Shown: one piece after another, positions 33,003-40,973 of the stretch
Layout: the number at the start of each line of letters is the position of its first letter
Position numbering within the stretch: the first letter of the stretch is position 1
NCBI GenBank assembly: GCA_020697375.1
Contig: JAJFBJ010000002.1
Coordinates: forward strand, 43,767 to 107,766
DNA length: 64,000 bases
Direction of reading: 5' to 3'
DNA from: Nitrospira sp.
Lineage (GTDB): Bacteria > Nitrospirota > Nitrospiria > Nitrospirales > Nitrospiraceae
Notes under the pieces: model-generated
What the model saw: the letters and a program-made list of their open reading frames with translations, nothing else
What the model was told of the DNA's origin: nothing
Database searches by the model: none
Program-made: the position numbers and the translations under genes

Positions 33003-33632
33003 CACTTCGCGCAGGACGAACTATTTCAGCTGATCCGGGACATAAACCCTTCCGATAATTGCCTAGCCTGCCCTTGCGCTCCTTCGAACCATGTCGCTGA
33101 GGCGATGATCGCCCGGCGGCGCCGGCATTGAATGGAAACGTTGGGATTGACCGCTTTCCTATCCGAGCTTCTAATCTCTCGTTTTGTTTACCTATCTCCT
33201 CATACTCATCCTACAATTAGACTCGTTTTCTTCCCTTCATGGCATGCAATCCGTCCACAATTCGATGCCAGTCCTGGGTTCCAAGAGAGCAAGGTCATCT
33301 GCTCTTCGCAAAATCACATGGGAGAGCTTTAGGGCATTTTTATAACATCCATGGGCCGGTCAATCAGACCGACACATTATGGAATCACCATCTTCGGTCT
33401 TCGTGGCACATCATCCGGCTTTACCGAGGCTGGGCAAGGGCCGTTATGAAGGCAGGGACTATAAATCGAGCAGATTTATTTCGCTAAAAGTGCAGATGAC
33501 GATGTGCGCAACACGTGCAACGGTACCCATAATTCAACTCAAACATTTGTAAAGTGATGGAAAGACGATATGGCTCATGTTGACCCCTAAAATGACGCTG
33601 CGGTATCCTACCGAAACAAAGAGGTGCATCAC
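33003..33632. other. Gene-poor region upstream of the 82-residue protein gene
   Basis: About 630 bases in which no open frame has family resemblance or convincing codon use, and no tRNA, repeat or insertion-element end is recognisable. Composition is more AT-rich and pyrimidine-rich than the flanking genes, particularly 33160-33240. Confidence 0.4.
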
Positions 33633-33881
33633 ATGACCGATCCAATCATGCAAGCCTACAGAGAGGTAGAAATGGCCATGGAGCGATATACCATGGTCCT
33701 AGAAGAGCACGTTGCAATGCTACAGGCAGCACAACCCGTTGAAGCCGAACGATTGGAGCGTATGACGTATGGCGCGAAAGCGATGAGAGATAGCAGTCTA
33801 ATCTATCTCTCCTATGCCAAATTCATTGCGAGCGGGATGCCGGAAAGCCCGGACATGGTCGAAGAAGATATCCAGGGGTAA
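33633..33881 (+). CDS. Small hypothetical helical protein
   Basis: Protein of 82 aa, not recognised. It is Met- and Glu-rich and predicted to be mostly helical (YREVEMAMERYTMVLEEHVAML), with no signal peptide or Cys. ATG 33633 is preferred because AGAGGTG lies seven bases upstream; the in-frame GTG at 33624 overlaps that site. It is followed by a hairpin (33904-33936) shared with the convergent oxidoreductase alpha gene. It stands alone between the ATP-citrate lyase and 2-oxoacid oxidoreductase operons. Confidence 0.6.
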   Translation: MTDPIMQAYREVEMAMERYTMVLEEHVAMLQAAQPVEAERLERMTYGAKAMRDSSLIYLSYAKFIASGMPESPDMVEEDIQG

Positions 33882-33903
33882 CCATACAGTCTCTTTAAAC
33901 GCA

Positions 33904-33936
33904 CAGAGCCCGTTCGGATGTACCGAACAGGCCCTG
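33904..33936. terminator. Bidirectional terminator-like hairpin
   Basis: Arms of about 14 bases pair around a five-base loop with the core GTTCGG/CCGAAC and two mismatches. It lies between two convergent genes, 22 bases after the 82-residue protein gene and 25 bases after the oxidoreductase alpha gene. T-runs are weak on both sides. Confidence 0.55.
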
Positions 33937-33961
33937 TTGCTGAATCCCAAAGCCCCGAGGC

Positions 33962-35308
33962 TTAGATGCTTCGCATGAAGTGCCCCATGGCATCCTGGTC
34001 TGCCGCCGACGTGCCCATAATCTGAGACATCGCCACATTCGTCGATTTCTTTCCAGTCAGACCGGATTCGACTTCATCGACAATCAGTTCGACCGGCATT
34101 GATTGACCACCATAGACTCGTGGTCCACCGATGATTTTGGCTGTCGAGTAGCCATAGATGGCCGTTGCCACTTCTTTCGCCAACCATCCGACGTAATTAA
34201 ACTCAGGAACCACGATCAGCTTGGCCTTCCCACAGAGCTGACGCAATTCCCTGGTAGGAAAGGGACGAAGCGACCGAATTTTTATCAGACCGATCTTAAT
34301 TCCCTTTTCTGCACAAATACGAACGGCTTCACGCGATTGAGCCGCCGCGCTGCCAGAGGCAATGATGACAGCTTCGGCATCATCGACATTCTCAGCCGTG
34401 AGCAAACCACCCATGTACTGATTAATATACTTGCGGGAGCGTTCCACCGCAGCCCACACCTCCTGCTGCCACACTGCATGAATATTGTAGGCCATGAAAT
34501 TTGACTTTTGAACAGGAGCATCGCGCGACAATCTGGCGGGAGGATTCTCGGCATCAAGAACAGGTACAGCTCCTCGCCATGGTTCACGAGGAGGAAGTTT
34601 CATGCCCCGATCCTGCATACGCACATAGCCTCTCGCATGCGTGACAAAGAATCCATCGCAGCACACGCCGACAGGAAGGGTTACATCGTTTTTCTCGCTA
34701 ATGACGAACCCTGCCATCGTGAAGTCAAACATGTCCTGCTGATTTTCAGCGTGAAACACGATCATGCCGCAATTAATCAAATAGGAGACTTCGATGTTAT
34801 CAGGCTGAATCGCCAGTGGAGCGTTAACCACTCGACAAGTGAACATGGCCACGACAGGCAGCCGATGTCCGGGCCAAGACGCAATTCCTTCCAGACCTCG
34901 CAGCGTCCCGGGACCTGCCGTCGCGGTATAACAACGAACACCTGCCCGCGACCCTCCAGCGATGGCCGCCATGACACCGACTTCTTCTTCACCGCGATAA
35001 TATTCTTTGACATACCCTTCACCATATAACACCCCGACTAATTGCATCGTTTCACTTTGCGGGGTGATGGGGTATGCAATGGCAAGATCGACGTTAGACC
35101 GACGAATAGCTTCTTTGGCTGCTTCACTGCCCGTGATAAATTCCCTGGTCCGCGGAGCTTCCAGAAACAAATACTCCGGAGTCACAATTTTCTGTCGCTT
35201 CGCTTCCGCATGCGGATCCTTCTTGCCGTCGGACTTCGGAGCCGACACACTCGTAATCGGATCGCCCTGAGGATTAGTTTTTTGCTGGGGTTCCAATGCT
35301 TCGCTCAT
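33962..35308 (-). CDS. 2-oxoacid:ferredoxin oxidoreductase alpha subunit (five-subunit type)
   Basis: Alpha subunit, 448 aa, of a pyruvate- or 2-oxoglutarate:ferredoxin oxidoreductase; these enzymes perform the reductive carboxylations of acetyl-CoA or succinyl-CoA in the rTCA cycle. The core begins at about residue 57 with REFITGSEAAKEAIRRSNVD and AIAYPITPQSETMQLV, then AGVRCYTATAGPGTLRGLEG and a transketolase-C-like domain (AEAVIIASGSAAAQSREAV). The first 55 residues are a charged, likely disordered extension not usual for POR alpha. Last gene of the beta-gamma-delta-epsilon-alpha operon. Substrate cannot be fixed from sequence alone. Confidence 0.92.
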   Translation of the reverse strand: MSEALEPQQKTNPQGDPITSVSAPKSDGKKDPHAEAKRQKIVTPEYLFLEAPRTREFITGSEAAKEAIRRSNVDLAIAYPITPQSETMQLVGVLYGEGYVKEYYRGEEEVGVMAAIAGGSRAGVRCYTATAGPGTLRGLEGIASWPGHRLPVVAMFTCRVVNAPLAIQPDNIEVSYLINCGMIVFHAENQQDMFDFTMAGFVISEKNDVTLPVGVCCDGFFVTHARGYVRMQDRGMKLPPREPWRGAVPVLDAENPPARLSRDAPVQKSNFMAYNIHAVWQQEVWAAVERSRKYINQYMGGLLTAENVDDAEAVIIASGSAAAQSREAVRICAEKGIKIGLIKIRSLRPFPTRELRQLCGKAKLIVVPEFNYVGWLAKEVATAIYGYSTAKIIGGPRVYGGQSMPVELIVDEVESGLTGKKSTNVAMSQIMGTSAADQDAMGHFMRSI

Positions 35309-35342
35309 GGTTGCACCTCTTGACTGTATCGCCTTCCTAAGC

Positions 35343-36113
35343 CTAGCCTTCTCGCTTCATTTGATCAGCCGAGTGACCGAATGCAGCCGCGCTACCAGTC
35401 CCTGCGGCAGAGGGCATGAAGGTCATAGGGTTTGTATGGGTCTTACCATCGTGGACTTTAGACTGAGTCCCTGTAAATCGGACGTTTTCACCGTTATCAG
35501 GCAACTTAATCCCCATCTCTTCGCGAACTTTTTTGAAGATCTGCGCAGTCTTTTTCAACTTTAACGTATCGGAATCGCGGATGGTCAGCATGGCGTCCTC
35601 GTGCCCTTGTTCCGCACAAATAGCCATCGTGCAGCAGTTCGTTCCTGCGCGAATCATTTTCAAAGTCAGATTGGCGTAGTGACAGTGAACCCCTATGAAA
35701 ATGCATGCTTCAATCTTATTGCCCCAGATCGTAAGATTCGGATGGTTGGGATTGATAACTTCTTCGGGATCAATTTTCGGGTACTTGGGTCGGTAGTCCG
35801 GCATGGGAATGATCATTACTTCGGGGATCTGTGCGGCGATCTCTAGCACTGCCTTTGCTTTCTCGACGGCATGATCGTTCCACGCCCATAAGACGAGAGG
35901 CCCTGGAAAGATCGTTGCATTAGGGCTTGTTAGCATTTTCCTAGCCATCTCTTCAATTACTATATCTTCACTCGGCTCCAACAGCCCATAGAAGAGTCCT
36001 TCACCAGGATCTGGCAAAGACACTCCTAACTGAGCGGCTGACGGCGGATGAAACCCTGCTGGCCCCGGCACGATAATCCGGTCTCTAGTATCTTGCGTCA
36101 TTCCCACGCCCAT
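35343..36113 (-). CDS. 2-oxoacid:ferredoxin oxidoreductase epsilon subunit (CODH-beta-like)
   Basis: Protein of 256 aa of the family often annotated as carbon monoxide dehydrogenase beta-subunit-like; known as the extra epsilon subunit of five-subunit 2-oxoacid oxidoreductases in Hydrogenobacter and Nitrospira. It has the region TIFPGPLVLWAWNDHAVEKA and the conserved stretch IFIGVHCHYANLTLKMIRAG followed by NCCTMAICAEQGHEDAML. The C-terminal 30 residues are low-complexity. Two in-frame starts are possible, 36113 and 36101; the GGGGGAG site fits neither perfectly. Its exact role in the complex is not known. Confidence 0.82.
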   Translation of the reverse strand: MGVGMTQDTRDRIIVPGPAGFHPPSAAQLGVSLPDPGEGLFYGLLEPSEDIVIEEMARKMLTSPNATIFPGPLVLWAWNDHAVEKAKAVLEIAAQIPEVMIIPMPDYRPKYPKIDPEEVINPNHPNLTIWGNKIEACIFIGVHCHYANLTLKMIRAGTNCCTMAICAEQGHEDAMLTIRDSDTLKLKKTAQIFKKVREEMGIKLPDNGENVRFTGTQSKVHDGKTHTNPMTFMPSAAGTGSAAAFGHSADQMKREG

Positions 36114-36130
36114 CTCCCCCTTTCATACAA

Positions 36131-36454
36131 CTACCCAACGGTAGGGCTGACCAACATTGCCGTCGTGCTCTTTTCCCCATAGGTAATGTTGTCGGTCAAT
36201 GCCGCGACCGGCAACTGATCAATCATGATCATCTTAATAGCATTATTCTTGGCCATGTTGTCACAGACCCACACGCACTGCGCGCAGCCTTTGCACCGAT
36301 CTACCGCCACATAGGCGGAGCCGTACTTAAACCCTTTGTCCTTACCCATCTCATCACTATAAAGAATAGTGTTTGCTTCAGGACAATACTGGGTGCAGAG
36401 CTTGCAGCTCTTCGCGGCACAGATCTCAACGCTGATATCGGCTACGAGATACAT
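36131..36454 (-). CDS. 2-oxoacid:ferredoxin oxidoreductase delta (ferredoxin) subunit
   Basis: Ferredoxin-like subunit of 107 aa that relays electrons between the thiamine centre and free ferredoxin. Two Cys motifs are visible, CAAKSCKLCTQYCP near the N-terminus and CKGCAQCVWVCD in the middle, the second a clean Cx2Cx2Cx3C for a [4Fe-4S] cluster and the first a slightly longer Cx4Cx2Cx3C. It lies 24 bases after gamma and 17 before epsilon. Confidence 0.9.
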   Translation of the reverse strand: MYLVADISVEICAAKSCKLCTQYCPEANTILYSDEMGKDKGFKYGSAYVAVDRCKGCAQCVWVCDNMAKNNAIKMIMIDQLPVAALTDNITYGEKSTTAMLVSPTVG

Positions 36455-36478
36455 GAGAACTCCTTGTTCTTGAACTGA

Positions 36479-37192
36479 TTAGGCGGTCACTGTCTCCGCC
36501 TCTTCAGAACGCTTCACGGATGGGGCGGCCCAACCATTGTCAACAGCGTAATTCCAGCCAGCTCGAATAACCGCTACATTTTTCTCAATCAATTCCTGCT
36601 TCTTCTTGAATTTCCGCTCCACCACGCTATCGAGCGCTGCGGTACCGCCGGAAACGACAAACCCCTTACCAATGAATCGATCTTTAACGGCTTGAGCCAG
36701 CGCATCAATCGTCGTCAAACCTGTAATGGCGCCGATGGCTCCCATCAACGCCATATTTGTAGCTAAATCCATGCCCGCCACTTCCAAGGAGATTTTTGTG
36801 GCTGGGAAATAATAGAGTCTCGCTCGGCGCTCCTCAAGTTCTCGCGCCTGGTCTCGGTGAAGCTTCATCGGACCATCGTTGTTGATCAATGCAATTCCAT
36901 CTTCCTTCAACCCGAAATAGAATGGCATCGTGTACGATTTGCCGTGGGTAATAACCTGCGGGTGGAAGATGATAATGATGTGCGGAAATGTGATCTCTCC
37001 GATTTCATAGATAGGCTCGTCTGAAACCCTGACATAGCTCTCGACGGGGGCCATACGCTTTTCCGATCCATAGAACGGCACGATCGTGCTTTCCCCGCCG
37101 GCATTGATAACAGCAGTGCTAAGGATATGCGAGCCGGTCACAACGCCTTGGCCGCCCACACCCGCCATACGAATATTGAACCGTGTCGCCAT
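36479..37192 (-). CDS. 2-oxoacid:ferredoxin oxidoreductase gamma subunit
   Basis: Gamma subunit of 237 aa. The family hallmark is at the N-terminus, NIRMAGVGGQGVVTGSHILS, followed by VPFYGSEKRMAPVESYVRVS, matching the VGGQG and YG(S/P)E.RGG-type motifs of POR/KOR gamma chains. It lies 23 bases downstream of the beta gene. The stretch around residues 155-175 (MALMGAIGAITGLTTIDALA) is the usual C-terminal helix of the domain. Confidence 0.93.
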   Translation of the reverse strand: MATRFNIRMAGVGGQGVVTGSHILSTAVINAGGESTIVPFYGSEKRMAPVESYVRVSDEPIYEIGEITFPHIIIIFHPQVITHGKSYTMPFYFGLKEDGIALINNDGPMKLHRDQARELEERRARLYYFPATKISLEVAGMDLATNMALMGAIGAITGLTTIDALAQAVKDRFIGKGFVVSGGTAALDSVVERKFKKKQELIEKNVAVIRAGWNYAVDNGWAAPSVKRSEEAETVTA

Positions 37193-37215
37193 ACTCGTTC
37201 CTCCTTGTACGTTGC

Positions 37216-38115
37216 TCAGACCTTCGGAAGGCCAGCAGCGGGGGCAGCAGGTTTCGGGAGAAATTCCTTATAGCCATACCGCTCGGTGAGAAATTGTTTC
37301 GCTTCATCGGTGATGTACTCGGAGAACTGATAGCGATCGTTTTCAACGTTCTTGGCGTCTTCCATGACTTTGTCGGTTGGGATGGCGTATTCAATGTTGC
37401 AAGACGTATAGGCCTGGATATAGGTCGATCCCACCTCTCGGGCAATCAGAACGGCTTTCTTAATAACGCTCTCAACGCGGCGAGGATTGTTCGGTACAAC
37501 CGTCGCAACGTATGCGCAACCGGCGACTTTAGCCATTTGAAGCATGTCCATTTTTTCGAACTTCTTCCCCAACGGAGCCATCTTCAACACGGCGCCACGA
37601 TTCGTCATCCCGCTTTCCTGTCCGCCGGTGTTTCCATACACTTCATTATCCAACATGATAGTCGTGAACCGCTCTTTGCGAAACCACGAATGAAGCACCT
37701 GTTGAAATCCGATATCCGCCGTACCACCATCGCCCGCCATTACGACCACATCCTTCGGCTTATCGCCGAAGCGAAGGCGCAAACCGCGGGACAATCCGCT
37801 CGCCACACCATTTTGGTCGCCGTAGTTACCATAGACAAATGGAATGGCCGCTTGAGAAATGGCCAACCGTCCGCACCCGGCGGTTCCAACAGTGATGGTA
37901 TCTTCAGGATTGGGAAAAGCAATCATGGCGAGCCGAATGAAGAGGGTCATCGCGCAGCCAGCGCACATAGGATGCTCCTCAAGGACTTCCTTAAAGGATC
38001 CCATTTGAGAAACGGATACTTTTTTGCCGAAGGGACCGTGTTCTACCATGTCCCGATACTCTTTCGGCATAAACTTTTCGAAGCCAGTTGAAAACTTGAC
38101 GTAATCAAGGCTCAT
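37216..38115 (-). CDS. 2-oxoacid:ferredoxin oxidoreductase beta subunit
   Basis: Thiamine-diphosphate-binding beta subunit, 299 aa. The cluster cysteines begin with HPMCAGCAMTLF; the TPP motif is VVMAGDGGTADIGFQQVLH and the ring-proximal segment is MLDNEVYGNTGGQESGMTNR. These are closer to the pyruvate-type pattern (GDGGTADIG) than to the two-subunit 2-oxoglutarate type, but Hydrogenobacter-like five-subunit 2-oxoglutarate enzymes look the same, so the substrate stays open. ATG 38115 is preferred because GAAGGAGGA lies seven bases upstream. First gene of the operon. Confidence 0.93.
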   Translation of the reverse strand: MSLDYVKFSTGFEKFMPKEYRDMVEHGPFGKKVSVSQMGSFKEVLEEHPMCAGCAMTLFIRLAMIAFPNPEDTITVGTAGCGRLAISQAAIPFVYGNYGDQNGVASGLSRGLRLRFGDKPKDVVVMAGDGGTADIGFQQVLHSWFRKERFTTIMLDNEVYGNTGGQESGMTNRGAVLKMAPLGKKFEKMDMLQMAKVAGCAYVATVVPNNPRRVESVIKKAVLIAREVGSTYIQAYTSCNIEYAIPTDKVMEDAKNVENDRYQFSEYITDEAKQFLTERYGYKEFLPKPAAPAAGLPKV

Positions 38116-38271
38116 AAGAGTTCCTCCTTCTATTCGCGGTTGCCCATCACTAGCCATCTATGCAGCCAGATGAAAGACATGTGCAGTTTTATATGGACAC
38201 TCGTATCTGAATGCTGAATGTTCCTACGTAAATGTGAAGAATATGGGATTGCTTTCTTGAGTCTGTCGCCG

Positions 38272-38301
38272 AGTGTAGCAAAGGGCTAAAAAATCTGTCA
38301 A
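38272..38301 (-). promoter_or_regulatory. Sigma-70-type promoter for the 2-oxoacid oxidoreductase operon
   Basis: On the minus strand a perfect TTGACA (38296-38301) is followed after 18 bases by TACACT (38272-38277), with an AT-rich spacer. It points at the beta-subunit start at 38115. Predicted by motif only. Confidence 0.6.
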
Positions 38302-38401
38302 TCCAAGCAGGAATGGAACTCGTCTCATTCCAATAATGTCAAGTCTATAGTGTCCATAAAAGCATTGCAACTTTTCAGAAGGCCCACCACAGACAAAAGA
38401 A

Positions 38402-38429
38402 GGCCTAGAAGAGCAGACAGGTCTAGGCC
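38402..38429. repeat. Inverted repeat upstream of the oxidoreductase promoter
   Basis: GGCCTAGA and TCTAGGCC form a perfect eight-base-pair stem with a 12-base loop. On the minus strand it is followed by TTCTTTTG, so it may terminate stray transcription entering the promoter; alternatively it lies in the leader of the plus-strand MTHFR_C gene. Confidence 0.45.
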
Positions 38430-38552
38430 CTTGGCCCTAACTGCGCTTAATATCCTTCGGTCATAAATTAACCGGATCCTCTATTCAGTTGCAGTTCATG
38501 CGAGAAGCGAGTAATCATAGCTGCTTGACGCGTTTCGATCGAGACCGAACTT

Positions 38553-38801
38553 ATGCCTATACGAGTCCTTGATCCTCGAGATGAGCACGGCGAAGAACAT
38601 GTCGGAGGGGTGCATAAGCGACCACCGATCCCTGATGGCTCGCTCAAAGCCGAATGCCCGAAATTTATGAGTCATGGTCCTTGTGGAGGAGTCCGCAAAG
38701 GTGGATTCTGTGAAGTTTACCCTGAGATGACCTGTCCTTGGGTTACCTTGTACCACAAACTCAATGAACTGGGACAATTAGAATGGATGAAACAGGTCTA
38801 A
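38553..38801 (+). CDS. Stand-alone methylenetetrahydrofolate reductase C-terminal (MTHFR_C) domain protein
   Basis: An 82-residue protein that matches the Cys-rich domain found at the C-terminus of some methylenetetrahydrofolate reductases and of MetV. The signature is ECPKFMSHGPCGGVRKGGFC followed by EVYPEMTCPW, with Cys at 35, 44, 53 and 61 as likely zinc or iron-sulfur ligands. Here it is a free protein, while the catalytic MetF (41762-42652) lacks it and lies 3 kb away on the other strand. A structural or electron-transfer partner of MetF is a reasonable inference. queF follows 24 bases later. Confidence 0.75.
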   Translation: MPIRVLDPRDEHGEEHVGGVHKRPPIPDGSLKAECPKFMSHGPCGGVRKGGFCEVYPEMTCPWVTLYHKLNELGQLEWMKQV

Positions 38802-38825
38802 CAACGTACATGAGGGAAGAAAGAA

Positions 38826-39248
38826 GTGAGGAGTAGGACGCAAAAAGGAAGAAGAAAGGAAACAACTACCAATTTTGGCTACAATGAGCGACATGCCACA
38901 AGCGGTATTTCCTCTCCGTTGCCCGAGATAGAAACGTTCCCGAACCAATTCAAGGGATATGAAATTACTATTGTCATTCCCGAGTACACTGCCATTTGCC
39001 CCAAGACGGGCCTTCCGGACTTTGGAACCATCACCCTCCACTACATGCCTGATAAGCAGTGCCTCGAACTCAAAGCGCTCAAGATGTATATCCACGCGTA
39101 CAGAGATTTGGGCATCTTTTATGAGAATGCGGTCAATCGTATCCTCCAGGATGTTGTGAACGCTTGCCGTCCGGTTTGGGCTCGTGTTACCGGTGACTTT
39201 ACTGCGCGCGGCGGGTTGTCGAGCAAGATCGAAGCGAAGTATCCTTGA
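38826..39248 (+). CDS. queF: NADPH-dependent 7-cyano-7-deazaguanine reductase QueF
   Basis: Reduces preQ0 to preQ1 in queuosine synthesis; 140 aa, the short (YkvM-like) form. The catalytic Cys is in EYTAICPKTGLPDFGTITL, and the QueF motif appears as CLELKALKMYIHAYRDLGIF. The N-terminal stretch ETFPNQFKGYEITIVIPEY is also typical. The start is uncertain: GTG 38826 has a GGGAAGAAAG site; no ATG lies in frame before the conserved core. No other queuosine genes are nearby. Confidence 0.92.
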   Translation: MRSRTQKGRRKETTTNFGYNERHATSGISSPLPEIETFPNQFKGYEITIVIPEYTAICPKTGLPDFGTITLHYMPDKQCLELKALKMYIHAYRDLGIFYENAVNRILQDVVNACRPVWARVTGDFTARGGLSSKIEAKYP

Positions 39249-39579
39249 TCTTCTCGCATTGTCCCGTATGTTTTCATCATTGCCCTGTCGGACATCGTGG
39301 TAATAGAAATTTCCCTTCCCCGGATGCAGCGTGGGTGAGAGGTTCGACTCAGACCACATTGCACATGCGATTCTACACAGCGCTTATCAAGGCGGATATC
39401 CGCAATCGGGCCCGAGATGTCCGTTTCATTTCAAAAAGGAACTGTTTCAGCGCTTCGGCAAGGTTTCACCGCGCACAGCGAATGGATCAACAAGGGGGCC
39501 AGCCACTCGTTACCCCCACCACCGGTTATCTTAACAATGCAGCGCTTGCGAATAGGCTTTCTCCGCGCTAGTCTGCCTC
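39249..39579. other. Intergenic region between queF and apaH
   Basis: About 330 bases. An open frame through it has no recognisable family. No hairpin with a T-run, repeat or RNA gene is evident. Confidence 0.4.
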
Positions 39580-40398
39580 GTGGCTACCTATGCGATCGGA
39601 GACGTGCAAGGCTGTTACGCCTCGCTACAGCAATTGACTGAAGCGATTCGATTCAATCCGCAACAGGATCGCCTCTGGTTCGCGGGAGACCTCGTCAATC
39701 GCGGTCCGAGCTCACTCCAGGTCCTCCGCTATATTAAGAGCCTCGGCCAGGCAGCTGTTACGGTCCTCGGCAATCACGATCTGTTCCTTCTCGCCGTCTC
39801 GGCCGGGCTGACCTCCCTTCGCGGAAGCGATACGCTGGCGCAGGTGTTGGATGCCTCGGATCGCGCCGAACTCATTGCATGGCTCAGGGAGCAGCCGCTA
39901 CTTTATCGAGAGAAAGAATTTGTATTAGTCCATGCCGGGTTATTACCGCAATGGACCATTGAGGAAGCTCAGTATCTGGCGGAAGAGGCCGAGACGGCTC
40001 TCCGCGGAGATCAATTTCCCGACATAATGCGAGCGCTGCATTGCAGCGACACGTTACAGTGGACTCCGAACTTGGCCGGTTCCCTTCGATTCGCGGCGAT
40101 CATAAAGGCTTTGACCCGGCTGAGAACCTGTTCACATGCCGGTGTCATGGAATCCTTCTTCTCCGGACCGCGGGAGCTGACACCGCACGGGTATAAGCCT
40201 TGGTTCGATATCGAGACGAGGAAAAATGCAATGGCCACAATTATATGCGGACATTGGGCTGCCTTGGGACTCCATCTCAAGCCGAATCTGCTCGCGCTTG
40301 ATAGCGGCTGCGTATATGGACGACGACTCACCGCCGTTCGCCTGGAAGATCGTAGAATTTTTCAGGTGTCCTGCGAGAAACCACGCAAACGTGACTGA
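39580..40398 (+). CDS. apaH: Bis(5'-nucleosyl)-tetraphosphatase, symmetrical
   Basis: Hydrolyses Ap4A to two ADP; 272 aa, a calcineurin-like phosphoesterase. All metal-binding motifs are visible: YAIGDVQGCYASL, WFAGDLVNRGPSSLQVLRYI, VLGNHDLFLLAVSAG and FVLVHAGLLPQW, with CGHWAALGL near the C-terminus. Starts at GTG 39580 without a strong ribosome site. The DUF309 gene begins inside its last codons, implying coupled translation. Confidence 0.95.
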   Translation: MATYAIGDVQGCYASLQQLTEAIRFNPQQDRLWFAGDLVNRGPSSLQVLRYIKSLGQAAVTVLGNHDLFLLAVSAGLTSLRGSDTLAQVLDASDRAELIAWLREQPLLYREKEFVLVHAGLLPQWTIEEAQYLAEEAETALRGDQFPDIMRALHCSDTLQWTPNLAGSLRFAAIIKALTRLRTCSHAGVMESFFSGPRELTPHGYKPWFDIETRKNAMATIICGHWAALGLHLKPNLLALDSGCVYGRRLTAVRLEDRRIFQVSCEKPRKRD

Positions 40399-40900
40399 AG
40401 CGCCTCTCAGGGCTGACTGGCCTCGTTACAGCGCAAGGGCCTTTCCCAGCTATTGCTTTTTGCCGGGAAAGACCCCGCATCCACGCCACCATCCATTGGG
40501 CCATTCCTTCGGTCTAGCCGAACCACTCCCGCTCCATTTCGATCGGGACGACTGGTCGACCTCTGACGACTATCTCTATGCGGTTGATCTCTACAATTTC
40601 GCCTATTGGTGGGAGGCGCACGAAGTCTTTGAAGGTCTGTGGAAGATATTTGGACGTATGACCCAGGAGGGCCTCTTCTTTCAAGCCCTCATACAACTCG
40701 CCGCCGCCAATCTCAAACACATACTAGGCAAGGAGGCGGCCGTCCAAACCCTTGCCCACAACGGTCTCGACCGTTTGGGGAAAATTCCCCGATTCTACAT
40801 GGGAATCGATATCGGATCTTTTGCCGAATGCCTCAGGATGTGGCTGAAGGTCCGGAGCCAGCCATACGTGCGCATTCGTTTAGACTTGAGCCGGCAATGA
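40391..40900 (+). CDS. DUF309 domain protein
   Basis: Protein of 169 aa containing the DUF309 helical domain, recognised by FAYWWEAHEVFEGLWKIFGR and GLFFQALIQLAAANLKHILG. Function unknown. It begins at GTG 40391, overlapping the apaH stop by eight bases, so it is translated from the apaH message. The 50 N-terminal residues are Pro/His-rich and not part of the domain. Convergent with panB, 73 bases away. Confidence 0.82.
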   Translation: MTEAPLRADWPRYSARAFPSYCFLPGKTPHPRHHPLGHSFGLAEPLPLHFDRDDWSTSDDYLYAVDLYNFAYWWEAHEVFEGLWKIFGRMTQEGLFFQALIQLAAANLKHILGKEAAVQTLAHNGLDRLGKIPRFYMGIDIGSFAECLRMWLKVRSQPYVRIRLDLSRQ

Positions 40901-40973
40901 ATAGATGGCTTATCTATGGCGGCGGCGAGAATTGGCTTGACCCGAATCGGAGGAAAAGCTGTTCAGTTGCTGC

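Larger units (their letters stand above)
38116..38552. other. Divergent promoter region of the oxidoreductase operon and the MTHFR_C gene
   Basis: About 440 bases without a gene. It holds a good minus-strand promoter (38272-38301) and an inverted repeat (38402-38429). The leader of the oxidoreductase message would be about 150 bases long. Confidence 0.55.

Noticed and set aside
39245..39571. 108-codon frame between queF and apaH
   Set aside because: No start signal, biased composition and no family.
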